64,000 nucleotides of DNA from positions 1 through 64,000 of the forward strand of contig DASVQY010000069.1 of assembly GCA_036388895.1 (NCBI GenBank), read 5' to 3'. The DNA is from SXVE01 sp036388895. GTDB taxonomy: Bacteria > Acidobacteriota > Blastocatellia > Pyrinomonadales > Pyrinomonadaceae. How positions within the stretch are numbered: the stretch's first letter is position 1; the number at the start of each line of letters is the position of its first letter. Made by a program: the position numbers and the translations under genes. Shown here piece after piece: positions 1-7,065 of this stretch. The notes beneath the pieces are model-generated. The model did no database searches. It had not been told where the DNA came from and was given only the letters and a program-made list of their open reading frames with translations.

Positions 1-142
1 CAGATAACTTCGTGGCATAAGACTTTTTAGATAACTTTTCTAACAATGAAACGATTAGTTTTGGTGATTTATTCGCGTAATCAGGATGAAAATTCTTCTT
101 GTAGCGTTCTAATAAATTCTCATCTGCTAAAGATACCCACAT
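1..142 (-). CDS. Hypothetical protein, partial (C-terminus beyond the left edge)
   Basis: An open frame starts at the ATG at 142 and runs 47 codons to the window edge without a stop. The visible part is charged (MWVSLADENLLERYKKNF at the N-terminus) with no signal peptide and no domain I recognise. It reads leftwards like all other genes of the hairpin-repeat array, and its start lies 35 bp past repeat copy R1 (177-202), which matches the one-gene-per-repeat layout of the neighbouring units. Its reality rests on this context and on the open frame only. Confidence 0.45.
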   Translation of the reverse strand, partial: MWVSLADENLLERYKKNFHPDYANKSPKLIVSLLEKLSKKSYATKLS

Positions 143-153
143 AAATTTTGAAC

Positions 154-774
154 TTACTTCCAAGAAGCGTTACTTTGTTTCAAAAAGGGGCGTTTTTGAG
201 ACATTAACAAAATCGCTGTGTCGCTGGCGTCCCTTAAATTGTTCGGTTCGTCTTTCTTTACAAGAGGTTCTTTCCCTTCGCCTAATATTTTTAGATATTC
301 ATCGTCTTTATTCAACGGCTGCATTACCGAACAATTATTTGTTCCCAGTTCGTTTTCTTTGCCGTAGGCGAAAACCAAATAACTCTCATCTTCCTTAAAT
401 CTGTAATTACAACTTGATTCAATTATTGAACCGTCAGCAATTCTCATCTCCTGCGTTACTAAGAAAATCTCTCGCGGCGCCTCACCTTTCCACCATTGCT
501 TAACTTGAAATTTGACAACCTTTGTTTCGTAATCAGTAGGCATTAATTTACTGATTCCATGAGAAATATCCTTGCGATATTCAAAACCAATGACTTTTCC
601 GGTAAAAACCATTGTTGAATTCTTAACTTTATATTTAACTATATCTTCCAAAGTCTTTTCAGTCTCAGTCCGTCCGCCACAAAAACAAGCAAAAACTTCA
701 ATTGCACTTAAAAGCAAGCAAATTACAATTGAGATTATTTTTTGTTTATTTAGATGAAACATAATTTTTACCAC
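154..774 (-). CDS. Secreted TIMP/NTR-like protein with a repeat-encoded C-terminal tail
   Basis: The protein has 206 residues. A hydrophobic signal segment (about residues 10-28) is followed at once by the Cys motif ACFCGG. The pattern of a Cys cluster right after the signal peptide, a VFTGKVIGF strand, a hydrophobic-aromatic middle (QWWKG) and later Cys residues (SSCNYRF, NNCSVMQ) resembles the netrin/TIMP-like (NTR) fold seen in bacterial exported proteins. The function is unknown. The last ~17 residues (MSQKRPFLKQ...) are encoded by hairpin repeat R1, so the natural C-terminus has probably been replaced or extended by the repeat. Met5 (762) is an alternative start. The gene at 1962-2741 looks distantly similar in layout. 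Confidence 0.7.
   Translation of the reverse strand: MVKIMFHLNKQKIISIVICLLLSAIEVFACFCGGRTETEKTLEDIVKYKVKNSTMVFTGKVIGFEYRKDISHGISKLMPTDYETKVVKFQVKQWWKGEAPREIFLVTQEMRIADGSIIESSCNYRFKEDESYLVFAYGKENELGTNNCSVMQPLNKDDEYLKILGEGKEPLVKKDEPNNLRDASDTAILLMSQKRPFLKQSNASWK
177..202. repeat. Hairpin repeat R1 (26 bp)
   Basis: This is the first of six copies of a 26-bp imperfect palindrome: arm GTTTCAAAAA, six-base G-rich loop, arm TTTTTGAGAC. The arms pair over 10 bp with one G-T wobble. This copy lies inside the 3' end of the gene at 154-774 and encodes its last residues. Confidence 0.85.
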
Positions 775-928
775 TAAGAGCCGACTTAGTTATCAACACC
801 GGTACCAATGATAATCTATTTTTTGAGTTATATTATCAATAATTCTTTCGTTGATAATATCTTTATAGCAAGAACACAGATATGCTTTATCGATTACGGT
901 AATAACGAGATTATAGATATAAGTTTTT

Positions 929-954
929 GTTTCAAAAAGGGTCGTTTATGACAC
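929..954. repeat. Hairpin repeat R2 (26 bp)
   Basis: Second copy of the 26-bp palindrome, with loop GGGTCG and a right arm ending TGACAC. It lies 23 bp downstream of the SLBB gene stop and 155 bp upstream of the NTR-like gene start. The 775-976 gap holds only this copy. Confidence 0.85.
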
Positions 955-976
955 ATTCATTTGTGTTGTCTTAAGA

Positions 977-1384
977 TTACAATCCACAAATTCCTACTTT
1001 CGGTCGTTTTATGTTTTGAGGTTGCAGGTCAATAACATCACCCGCTTGTAAATTCATATTAGGTGCGCGTCCAGCGCGGATGTCTTTCAGTTTGAATCTG
1101 TGAATAGAGCGTTTATGATTATTTATACTTGGTATGACCCTATATAAATTGACTATAACTCTTTTCACATTGGTCGATGCTCCACCTGCCTGTTCAATAA
1201 CGGAAAAAAGCGTAAGCGAGTCAGTAAAAAGAATCTTTGTCGGAGCCTGAACCTTGCCGCGCACATAAACAAAATCGTAAGGAGATTGACTGTTTGGTAA
1301 AGATGAGTTTGTTTTAGGGTATTGAGCATAAGATGTAACAGACACCATTAGCACAAACATTGTAATGTAAAGGAATTTTTTCAT
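977..1384 (-). CDS. Exported SLBB-domain protein
   Basis: The protein has 135 residues with a clear signal peptide (MKKFLYITMFVLMVSVTSYA). The mature part is a single SLBB-like β-grasp domain: VYVRGKVQAPTKI, then TLFSVIEQAGGAS, then a closing LQAGDVIDLQ strand. In polysaccharide-export proteins SLBB domains bind glycans or carbohydrate export partners. Here the domain stands alone, without the Poly_export domain. The gene is the only one between repeats R3 and R2, in the same orientation as its neighbours. A role in cell-envelope glycan handling is an inference. Confidence 0.75.
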   Translation of the reverse strand: MKKFLYITMFVLMVSVTSYAQYPKTNSSLPNSQSPYDFVYVRGKVQAPTKILFTDSLTLFSVIEQAGGASTNVKRVIVNLYRVIPSINNHKRSIHRFKLKDIRAGRAPNMNLQAGDVIDLQPQNIKRPKVGICGL

Positions 1385-1422
1385 ACTCGGTTATTGAAAT
1401 CCATATACTACTTTGTCAAAGC

Positions 1423-1448
1423 GTTTCAAAAAGGGTCGTTTATGAGAT
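1423..1448. repeat. Hairpin repeat R3 (26 bp)
   Basis: Third copy of the 26-bp palindrome (loop GGGTCG). It lies 39 bp upstream of the SLBB gene start and 15 bp downstream of the stop of the next gene. Confidence 0.85.
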
Positions 1449-1463
1449 AAATGTCAGTCTTGA

Positions 1464-1814
1464 TTATTTAAGAGAATCAGAGTTTTTTGTCTTCCAGCTT
1501 AAATCAATGTTTAGCCTTATCAACCTTCCATAAACGAGTGAACACAACAACCAACCTATAACTCTATATAGCAGAAGTCCTATAGCGTAAATAAATATTC
1601 CCGCTAAGGTTAGTGCATTGCCGACAGGTATAGTATGTGCCCCAGCGAAGGCTAAAATAAACACAAATGGAATGCTGAATCCTAAAACAATCATATGAAT
1701 AAAAAGTCCTAATACGATTGTCAGAACTATACCAAAAGGGTGTCCGCCATCTTTATACTTGCAATAGCCAGTTATTATTAGACCAAGTGGAATTCCAAGT
1801 AGAAGAATTACCAT
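1464..1814 (-). CDS. Small integral membrane protein
   Basis: The protein has 116 residues with about three hydrophobic segments (residues 1-18, 28-60 and 66-95) and a polar C-terminus. I do not recognise a family. It begins ATG AT.. with Val-Ile-Leu-rich sequence, so the N-terminus itself is membrane-embedded. It is the sole gene of the R4-R3 unit. Confidence 0.6.
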   Translation of the reverse strand: MVILLLGIPLGLIITGYCKYKDGGHPFGIVLTIVLGLFIHMIVLGFSIPFVFILAFAGAHTIPVGNALTLAGIFIYAIGLLLYRVIGWLLCSLVYGRLIRLNIDLSWKTKNSDSLK

Positions 1815-1893
1815 CCATAAAGAAAAATTTGATCCATGATTTTACTACCAATAATTTATTTCAAAAGCTATTACTAGAAAATATCAATAAATA

Positions 1894-1919
1894 GTTTCAA
1901 AAAGGGGCGTTTTTGACAC
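1894..1919. repeat. Hairpin repeat R4 (26 bp)
   Basis: Fourth copy of the palindrome (loop GGGGCG, right arm ending TGACAC). It lies 42 bp downstream of the stop of the gene at 1962-2741. Confidence 0.85.
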
Positions 1920-1961
1920 AACATTCAATGTATATATTTTTCGTTTAAGTTCAATAACTTG

Positions 1962-2741
1962 TCATCTTTGTTTAGAATGAATTTCCTGAACTCTTTGTTC
2001 CCATTGCTTTTCAAGAGCTTCAATTTTATCTCGATTCTTTATATAAGCTCGAACAACTTTAGGATAATCTACCCTACGAACGTGCGGGTAAAAAACTAAT
2101 CTTTCCAAGATTCTTGTTTTTTCATCTTCAGACTTTGTTTCCTTCAGACGAAGCAAATCCTTTCGTAATTCAAACTCTGGCAAATAATGGGCTGAATTAA
2201 TCACGTCTCCAGCCTCGAGTGTGCGCTGCATTTGAAGAAAATCACTATATTCGTAAAAAGATTTGGCGGAAGACTGAAGATTTTCTCTTAAATCGTTTCT
2301 TGAAAAACTGCCTCGATTAAGAATTGAAGTTTCAAGTCTAATAATATTACTGTCTACTGGCTGAGTCTTAAATATAGTTGCCTCTTTTGCCACGACTCGC
2401 ACTTGTGAACCAACTGAAAACATTTCGCGTAATCTTTTTGTTTCGCTTTCCAATAAACAACCTGGATTTATAGTTAAAGGGAAAACCTCAAAATATGTTG
2501 CTTGTTTTGGAGAATATACATTTTCCAAAACTTTGACCTTAAATCCGACAGCATTGAATTTGATTGTTTGAGATTTGATTATCTGAGAGTGGTATTCAAC
2601 ATCCAGCACTTCAACTATTTCACCGATGAAAACAAAGTGTGCTGGGTCAAAATCAGAGATAGGTCGAATACCCAAAGAACATCCGAAATTGGTATTCGTA
2701 AAAAACAACAAAACAATTGTTAAAAAGAGATATTTAATCAT
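1962..2741 (-). CDS. Exported NTR-like hypothetical protein
   Basis: I place the start at the ATG at 2741 (MIKYLFLTIV). The longer frame to 2759 would use a TTG that belongs to repeat R5. A signal segment (IKYLFLTIVLLFFTNTNFG) precedes Cys, and the mature part has a strand motif HFVFIGEIVEV and a later NPGCLLES, reminiscent of the TIMP/NTR-like architecture in the 154-774 protein. The C-terminal third is helical and charged. The function is unknown. It is the only gene between R5 and R4. Confidence 0.65.
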   Translation of the reverse strand: MIKYLFLTIVLLFFTNTNFGCSLGIRPISDFDPAHFVFIGEIVEVLDVEYHSQIIKSQTIKFNAVGFKVKVLENVYSPKQATYFEVFPLTINPGCLLESETKRLREMFSVGSQVRVVAKEATIFKTQPVDSNIIRLETSILNRGSFSRNDLRENLQSSAKSFYEYSDFLQMQRTLEAGDVINSAHYLPEFELRKDLLRLKETKSEDEKTRILERLVFYPHVRRVDYPKVVRAYIKNRDKIEALEKQWEQRVQEIHSKQR

Positions 2742-2752
2742 TAAAAAAATCT

Positions 2753-2778
2753 GTTTCAAAAAGGGTCGTTTTTGAGAC
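2753..2778. repeat. Hairpin repeat R5 (26 bp)
   Basis: Fifth copy of the palindrome, with loop GGGTCG and near-perfect 10-bp arms. It lies 12 bp upstream of the ATG at 2741 and 102 bp downstream of the DUF3179 gene stop. Confidence 0.85.
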
Positions 2779-2880
2779 TGTTAAAGTGAAGAGAAAATTA
2801 TTTCTGTTCAACAAACATTTTATCTACTAAAGGGTACGGTTAATAGGTAATTACGTAGAAATCAATAAAATGCACCGAAA

Positions 2881-4131
2881 TTAACGAGCACCGAGCGCGT
2901 ACAATTCAGTTTCGGGATTATAGTTTTTCCAATCAAACCAGTAATCCTTCAAAACCTGAACAGGCACGAGTTGTTTGCCTGCCAATTCGCCGCTGACAGC
3001 TTTTCCAGAAAACTCCCAACTGCTGCCGGTTTCCGCATCAACGATTTCCATTGAATCAGGTTTGACGAAAAATTCGAGCGTTCTGCCCTCAAGCTTTCTC
3101 TCAAAGGCGCGGACGGATTTTTTATCCGCGCCGAGCATTATAACGATTTCGCGCCCGCCGACCCAATCTAGTATCGGACTTTGTTTTTCGATTGCCGAAA
3201 ACGGGTAAGCCTTCGATTTGCCGCCGATTTTTACGCCGACAATTAATGTTCGCGGTTCAAGCGTTGTATCTAATCTGTTGCCGATTCTGACCGGCATTTT
3301 ACCGACCTGAGCTTCCCAGTCAGCTGATTCGTATTTATTTGCCGTCAAAATTTTTTCATCAGGGCGTAAAACTCGCCCGTCTGGATTTTCGCGCTTCCAG
3401 ATGCCAAAACTCAATTCGTCAAGCGGCACGTCTTTAAGCTTTTGACCTTTTAGAGAGCCTTGAATTGCTTCGCCGGAAACCTGCTGCCACCACGATCCGG
3501 TTTCTTTATCCTGCATAATGAAGTTTTGATTATTAATTCCCACCAAATGAAAAGTTAATGCTTGTCCGTTCACGACGGATTCCCACACCAAACCGGTGTG
3601 ACACAACGTTCAATAAGTCGCCGTAATCGGCTTGCCGCCAACAACATCAGCGACGATGTGATGATAAGCTAGTTGCCGAACCGGATAAGCAACCGCTTCA
3701 CCGTTAATTTTTACCGCCAAAACCATATCCTCGTCGCTGACAAAATCACTTTCACTCGCTTTAGCAAAATTAGCTTGCTTGAGCGGATTAAACATCCATT
3801 CAAAATGATTCTGGCGCGCGAACCATGTGCAAATCATCAAGACCGCGAACGGGACAATCAAAAACGGCAACACGAGCCAACGTTTTGAGTTGCGCCAGAT
3901 ATAAATGATAAGCGCAACAGACATAAGCAAGGCGATGACGGTCAAAATCGGTAACCAACTTTTCAGTAGATACGAAATCCTCAAAGCATCATCTGTCTGT
4001 GGCGCGAACGGCTGAATCTTCCAGATCGGAATCGCCGTCATCACGAAGATTGCTAAGGCAATCGCCATCAAAGAAAGCCACGCAGTTATATATTTGAATC
4101 TATCCGACATAAATTTTGTCCGGTTATTCAT
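2881..4131 (-). CDS. DUF3179 membrane protein, predicted selenoprotein (UxxC)
   Basis: Two abutting frames (3610 rightwards and 3606 leftwards) are one gene in one phase, interrupted by a single TGA at 3612-3610. The upstream part has three membrane segments. Across the TGA the protein reads PITATY-U-TLCHTGLVW, then TGSWWQQVSGEAI, which is the DUF3179 signature. In that family the motif is YCxLC, so UGA replaces the first Cys of a CxxC pair. A hairpin with loop GGUUU follows 9 nt later. I read this as selenocysteine insertion giving about 416 residues, with Sec near residue 174. A plain nonsense mutation is less likely because both sides remain intact. The start is uncertain: 4131 or 4110. 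The frame extending to 4176 begins inside repeat R6. The function of DUF3179 is unknown; a redox role is suggested by UxxC. Confidence 0.8.
3584..3600 (-). promoter_or_regulatory. SECIS-like hairpin of the DUF3179 selenoprotein
   Basis: On the minus strand the sequence forms CACACC - loop GGUUU - GGUGUG, a perfect 6-bp stem that starts 9 nt after the UGA and puts the loop about 16 nt after it. Bacterial SECIS elements lie directly downstream of the UGA within the coding region, and their apical loops typically contain a GGU-like G-rich triplet bound by SelB. The geometry and loop fit. Binding itself is inferred. Confidence 0.65.
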
Positions 4132-4159
4132 AAAACTCGCAAAAAAGTTTTTATGTTTT

Positions 4160-4185
4160 GTTTCAAAAAGGGTCATTTATGAGAC
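4160..4185. repeat. Hairpin repeat R6 (26 bp), last copy
   Basis: Sixth copy of the palindrome (loop GGGTCA). It lies 29 bp upstream of the preferred DUF3179 start and only 14 bp from the half attC site at 4199. It marks the boundary between the hairpin-repeat array and the integron cassettes. Confidence 0.85.
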
Positions 4186-4198
4186 AAATTAAAGTAAC

Positions 4199-4231
4199 TG
4201 TTTCCGCCTCACGTCCATTGATTTGTTAGCC
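4199..4231 (-). other. Half attC site (R''/L'' half only) of cassette 8
   Basis: The right arm typical of this integron's attC sites is present (TGTTTCCGCC, TCACGTCCATTGATTTGTT, then AGCC). The partner arm, which in the other sites reads AACGATTGAGATGACGTG, is absent to the left. Instead repeat R6 follows. The terminal GTTAGCC matches the far cassette end GGCTAAC at 6262-6268, so this is truly the distal end of cassette 8. Confidence 0.75.
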
Positions 4232-4392
4232 ACCAGATTGCTTTCAGGTGATCAAAAACTATCAACTAAAAACCACTGACTGATGTGGATAGTAACCTTA
4301 TCTGCTTAGAGAGTCATTTACTATGAGATTATAACCCAGGCTCAGACATTTGCCCCATACATTTAACTCAATAATAAATTTTAAGAAAAAAC

Positions 4393-4439
4393 TTGTGTAG
4401 CCAAATGGATTCATGTTATATTAGTAGTCAAGTGACTAC
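4393..4439 (+). promoter_or_regulatory. Promoter and palindromic ArsR operator
   Basis: A TTGTGT (4393) and TATATT (4417) pair with 18-bp spacing precedes the arsR-type gene. A 16-bp palindrome, GTAGTCA-AG-TGACTAC (4424-4439), overlaps the predicted transcription start and ends two bases before the ATG. This is the usual position of an autoregulatory ArsR/SmtB operator. It gives the inverted cassette 8 its own promoter, independent of the integron promoter. Confidence 0.65.
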
Positions 4440-4441
4440 AT

Positions 4442-4765
4442 ATGAATTTAAGAAGAGACGTATTTCAAGCTATTTCAGATCCAACCAGGCGAATGATTTT
4501 GCTGCTGCTGGCTTCGCAGTCATTGACGGTCGGGGCAATTACGGCAAATTTTGATTCGGCTCGCCCGACCATCTCGAAACATCTTCAGATACTAACCGAA
4601 TGCGAATTGATAACGCAGGAAAAGAAAGGGCGCGAAATTTACTGTCAGGTTAATCCGGTTAAGATAAAGGATATTGCTGATTTTATTGAGCCTTTCAGAA
4701 AGTTGTGGGAAGAGCGGTTCGATAAATTGGAAGCCGTGATGAAAGAATACAAATCAAAAAAATGA
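4442..4765 (+). CDS. ArsR/SmtB-family transcriptional repressor
   Basis: The protein has 107 residues with the winged-helix signature of ArsR regulators (AISDPTRRMILLLL, then a recognition helix around SARPTISKHLQIL and the wing EKKGREIYCQV). No CxC metal site is visible, so the signal is probably not a metal. This subgroup is commonly encoded next to AHSA1/SRPBCC proteins, as here. The gene overlaps the next one by 4 bp (ATGA), and the upstream palindrome suggests autorepression. It is transcribed against the direction of the integron array. Confidence 0.9.
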   Translation: MNLRRDVFQAISDPTRRMILLLLASQSLTVGAITANFDSARPTISKHLQILTECELITQEKKGREIYCQVNPVKIKDIADFIEPFRKLWEERFDKLEAVMKEYKSKK

Positions 4766-5226
4766 AACACAAGACAAAAATTCACGCCGAAGCCGGTAAG
4801 CAGGAGTTGACGATTACGAGGGAATTCGAGTTGCCGTTGGAGTTGCTTTTCAAAGCGCACGTCGAGCCGGAAATTGTCGAGCAATGGATGGGAACGCGAG
4901 TGCTGAAACTTGATAATAAAAGGTATGGCGGCTGGCAATTCGAAACGACTGACCCGAAGGGAAACAAACACAAATTCAGCGGAGTCATTCACGAGTTTTC
5001 CGAAAACCGGAGGATCACCAGAACGTTTGAAATGGAAAATACACACTTTCCAGTTCAACTCGAATTTCTGGAATTTGAAAAACTGACCGATGAGACGAGC
5101 AGGCTAGTAATGCAGATCGTCTATAAATCGGTCGCGGACAGAGACGAGATGCTCAAGCTGCCATTTGCTCAGGGTATCAATATGGCGCACGACCGGTTGG
5201 AAAAAATCGTCGGCAAATTAAAGTAA
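4762..5226 (+). CDS. SRPBCC (AHSA1-like) domain protein
   Basis: The protein has 154 residues. The helix-grip fold pattern is visible: EFELPLELLFKAHVEPEIVEQWMG, the β-rich centre GGWQFETTDPKGNKHKFSGVIHEF, and the C-terminal helix GINMAHDRLEKIV. AHSA1-like SRPBCC proteins bind small hydrophobic ligands, and many are cotranscribed with an ArsR-type repressor. It is translationally coupled to the repressor (ATGA overlap). The ligand is unknown. Confidence 0.9.
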   Translation: MKHKTKIHAEAGKQELTITREFELPLELLFKAHVEPEIVEQWMGTRVLKLDNKRYGGWQFETTDPKGNKHKFSGVIHEFSENRRITRTFEMENTHFPVQLEFLEFEKLTDETSRLVMQIVYKSVADRDEMLKLPFAQGINMAHDRLEKIVGKLK

Positions 5227-5253
5227 TGCGCCAGCGGCGTGAGGAGAAAAATC

Positions 5254-5637
5254 ATGAACAAGAGAAATAAAACGATTTATTGGGCGACGACCGCTTTTTT
5301 GGCTTTTGGAATGCTGGCTCAGGGCTTGACGCAAATGGCTCATTCGGAAGGATACGTCGAGATGATCGTGGTTAATCTGGGCTATCCGGTGTATTTCCTG
5401 AACATCATCGGCTTTTGGAAAATACTCGGAGTCGTCGCCATTTTGATTCCCGGTTTCAAACTTCTGAAAGAATGGGCGTACGCGGGCTTTTTCTTTGTTA
5501 TGTCAGGCGCGGCTTACTCGCATTTTGCGGCGGGCGATTCCGTGATGACAACTCTTCCCGCACTGGTTTTGCTCATCATGATTGGCGTCTCCTGGTATTC
5601 GAGACCTGCGGATAGAAAAATCATTACCGTAAATTAA
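5254..5637 (+). CDS. DoxX-like membrane protein
   Basis: I choose the ATG at 5254 because a GGAG ribosome-binding site lies just upstream; the longer frame starts with GTG at 5239. The 127-residue product has four hydrophobic segments and the DoxX-like pattern YFLNIIGFWKILGVVAILIPG followed by KEWAYAGFFFVMSGA. DoxX-like proteins of this size are frequent partners of ArsR-SRPBCC pairs. It is the third gene of the cassette-8 operon, 27 bp after the second. Confidence 0.85.
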   Translation: MNKRNKTIYWATTAFLAFGMLAQGLTQMAHSEGYVEMIVVNLGYPVYFLNIIGFWKILGVVAILIPGFKLLKEWAYAGFFFVMSGAAYSHFAAGDSVMTTLPALVLLIMIGVSWYSRPADRKIITVN

Positions 5638-5646
5638 TAAAAAACT

Positions 5647-6207
5647 ATGTCAGAAAAAGAATTGTCGCCCGAACGACACGAAGAACTGCTCAAAATTTTA
5701 CAGACTCGTTTTGAGAAAAACATGAACCGCCACGAGAATATCGAATGGACGAAAGTGCGGACGAAGCTGGAAGCCGATGCCGAAAAACTGTGGTCGCTGG
5801 GCGAAATGGAAAGAACCGGCGGCGAACCGGATGTCGTCGGGTTTGATAAAGAGACGGGAGAATACATTTTTTACGATTGTTCGGCGGAAAGCCCCGCAGG
5901 GCGCAGAAGTCTTTGCTACGACAGCGCAGCATTAGAGTCAAGAAAAGCAAATAAACCGGAAAACAGCGCCGCTGAGATGGCAGCTGCGATGCGCATCGAG
6001 CTTTTGACGGAGGAAGAATATCGAGAGCTGCAAAAACTCGGAGATTTCGACCGGAAAACGTCGAGCTGGGTAAAAACACCGTCTGAAATCAGAAACCTGG
6101 GCGGCGCGCTCTTTTGCGACCGCCGCTATCACAGAGTTTTCGTCTATCACAACGGCGCGGAATCTTACTACGGCGCAAGAGGATTTCGCGGATCACTCAA
6201 AGCCTAA
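5647..6207 (+). CDS. DUF4256 family protein
   Basis: The protein has 186 residues matching the DUF4256 pattern I know: an N-terminal helical part, GEPDVVGFD, FYDCSAESPAGRRSLCYD, a helix RIELLTEEEYRELQKLG, and the C-terminal ALFCDRRYHRVFVYHNGAESYY. The family is compact, cytosolic and uncharacterised, and often accompanies ArsR/SRPBCC/DoxX genes. It ends the operon 9 bp after the DoxX-like gene stop. Its stop lies 55 bp from the attC site, so the whole operon fits inside one cassette. Confidence 0.9.
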   Translation: MSEKELSPERHEELLKILQTRFEKNMNRHENIEWTKVRTKLEADAEKLWSLGEMERTGGEPDVVGFDKETGEYIFYDCSAESPAGRRSLCYDSAALESRKANKPENSAAEMAAAMRIELLTEEEYRELQKLGDFDRKTSSWVKTPSEIRNLGGALFCDRRYHRVFVYHNGAESYYGARGFRGSLKA

Positions 6208-6261
6208 ATTTTTTGCAAAGAATTCTAAATTATGACGAATGCCCACCTCAATACATAAGGC

Positions 6262-6352
6262 GGCTAACGATTGAGATGACGCGGTGGCAACTAACACATT
6301 GTTGATTTTAAGAGCGTCGCTGTTGCTGCTCGCGTCCATTGATTTGTTATAT
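6262..6352 (-). other. attC site of cassette 7
   Basis: A 91-bp imperfect palindrome. The left arm AACGATTGAGATGACG pairs with the right arm CGCGTCCATTGATTTGTT around an inner stem. The left outer box (GGCTAAC) belongs to cassette 8 and the right outer box (GTTATAT) to cassette 7, as in inserted cassettes. Confidence 0.85.
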
Positions 6353-6407
6353 TGCCGTTTATTTTCACCACTCAACTTTAATATAGGTAACTTTACCAAC
6401 AATTTTT

Positions 6408-6911
6408 TTAGCCTTCATTTACAACGTCATCATTTAGCTTTTGCAAATTTGCAAGTCTGTTTTGTAAATGCGCGTTCCATTTTTCGCCCGCAACAGAAAC
6501 AACAAGTGTTGAACAAGACTCAGCAAACTCGTCGTCAGGATACGCAAGGTTTAGGGCAAACCACAATGCTTCGTCTAAACTTTGGTTGTCGTGCCAAGTT
6601 GTCATAATGTGCGGAAATTCCTTTTCTTCGTTAATTTCACGCATCACACAAACCATATCGAACGCGCTGTCAAAACGGCTGCAACCTTTACCCCAAGCGC
6701 ATATATAAACCGTCCCGAACGCAATCATCCTTTCGGCAAAGCTGTAAAGCGCATCGCCTGACAAATGTTCAACATCGCAGGCAATAAACAAAACAAAATG
6801 CAGCGTTGGCAAGCGCAATTCTGACGGCAAAGATTCAAGCGATTCTAACGGCAAAAAGAAAATCTGTCGCTTGAAACCATCACGCTCACCAATTTCAAAT
6901 AGCTCATTCAT
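6408..6911 (-). CDS. Cassette-7 hypothetical protein
   Basis: The protein has 167 residues, is cytosolic and has no signal peptide. A hydrophobic core LHFVLFIACDVEHLSGDALYS followed by AFGTVYICAWGKGC suggests a small α/β fold in which the second Cys-rich strand may be structural. I do not recognise a named family with certainty. It is the only gene of its cassette, oriented for transcription from the integron side. Cassette proteins of this type are often of unknown function. Confidence 0.7.
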   Translation of the reverse strand: MNELFEIGERDGFKRQIFFLPLESLESLPSELRLPTLHFVLFIACDVEHLSGDALYSFAERMIAFGTVYICAWGKGCSRFDSAFDMVCVMREINEEKEFPHIMTTWHDNQSLDEALWFALNLAYPDDEFAESCSTLVVSVAGEKWNAHLQNRLANLQKLNDDVVNEG

Positions 6912-6939
6912 TCACATTCTGGCTTTCACAAGCGAAGCA

Positions 6940-7053
6940 ATATAACGATTGAGATGACGTGGGCGGAAACGGCAACCACGCAAGCCTAATGTTAAAAAAC
7001 CTGTTTGATAAGAAGGTCGCTGTTTCCGCCTCACGTCCATTGATATGTTCGGT
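6940..7053 (-). other. attC site of cassette 6
   Basis: A 114-bp imperfect palindrome with outer boxes ATATAAC and GTTCGGT. Its inner arms GACGTGGGCGGAAAC and GTTTCCGCCTCACGTC pair over 15 bp apart from one unpaired base, the typical extrahelical base of attC hairpins. Confidence 0.9.
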
Positions 7054-7065
7054 GCGTCTTTAATT

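Noticed and set aside
2881..4131. DUF3179 gene as two genes or a nonsense pseudogene
   Set aside because: Both halves are in one phase, conserved, and the stop is UGA exactly at a family Cys with a hairpin behind it.
177..4185. CRISPR array interpretation of the six 26-bp repeats
   Set aside because: Spacings are 0.5-1.4 kb and filled with genes; no cas genes are present.
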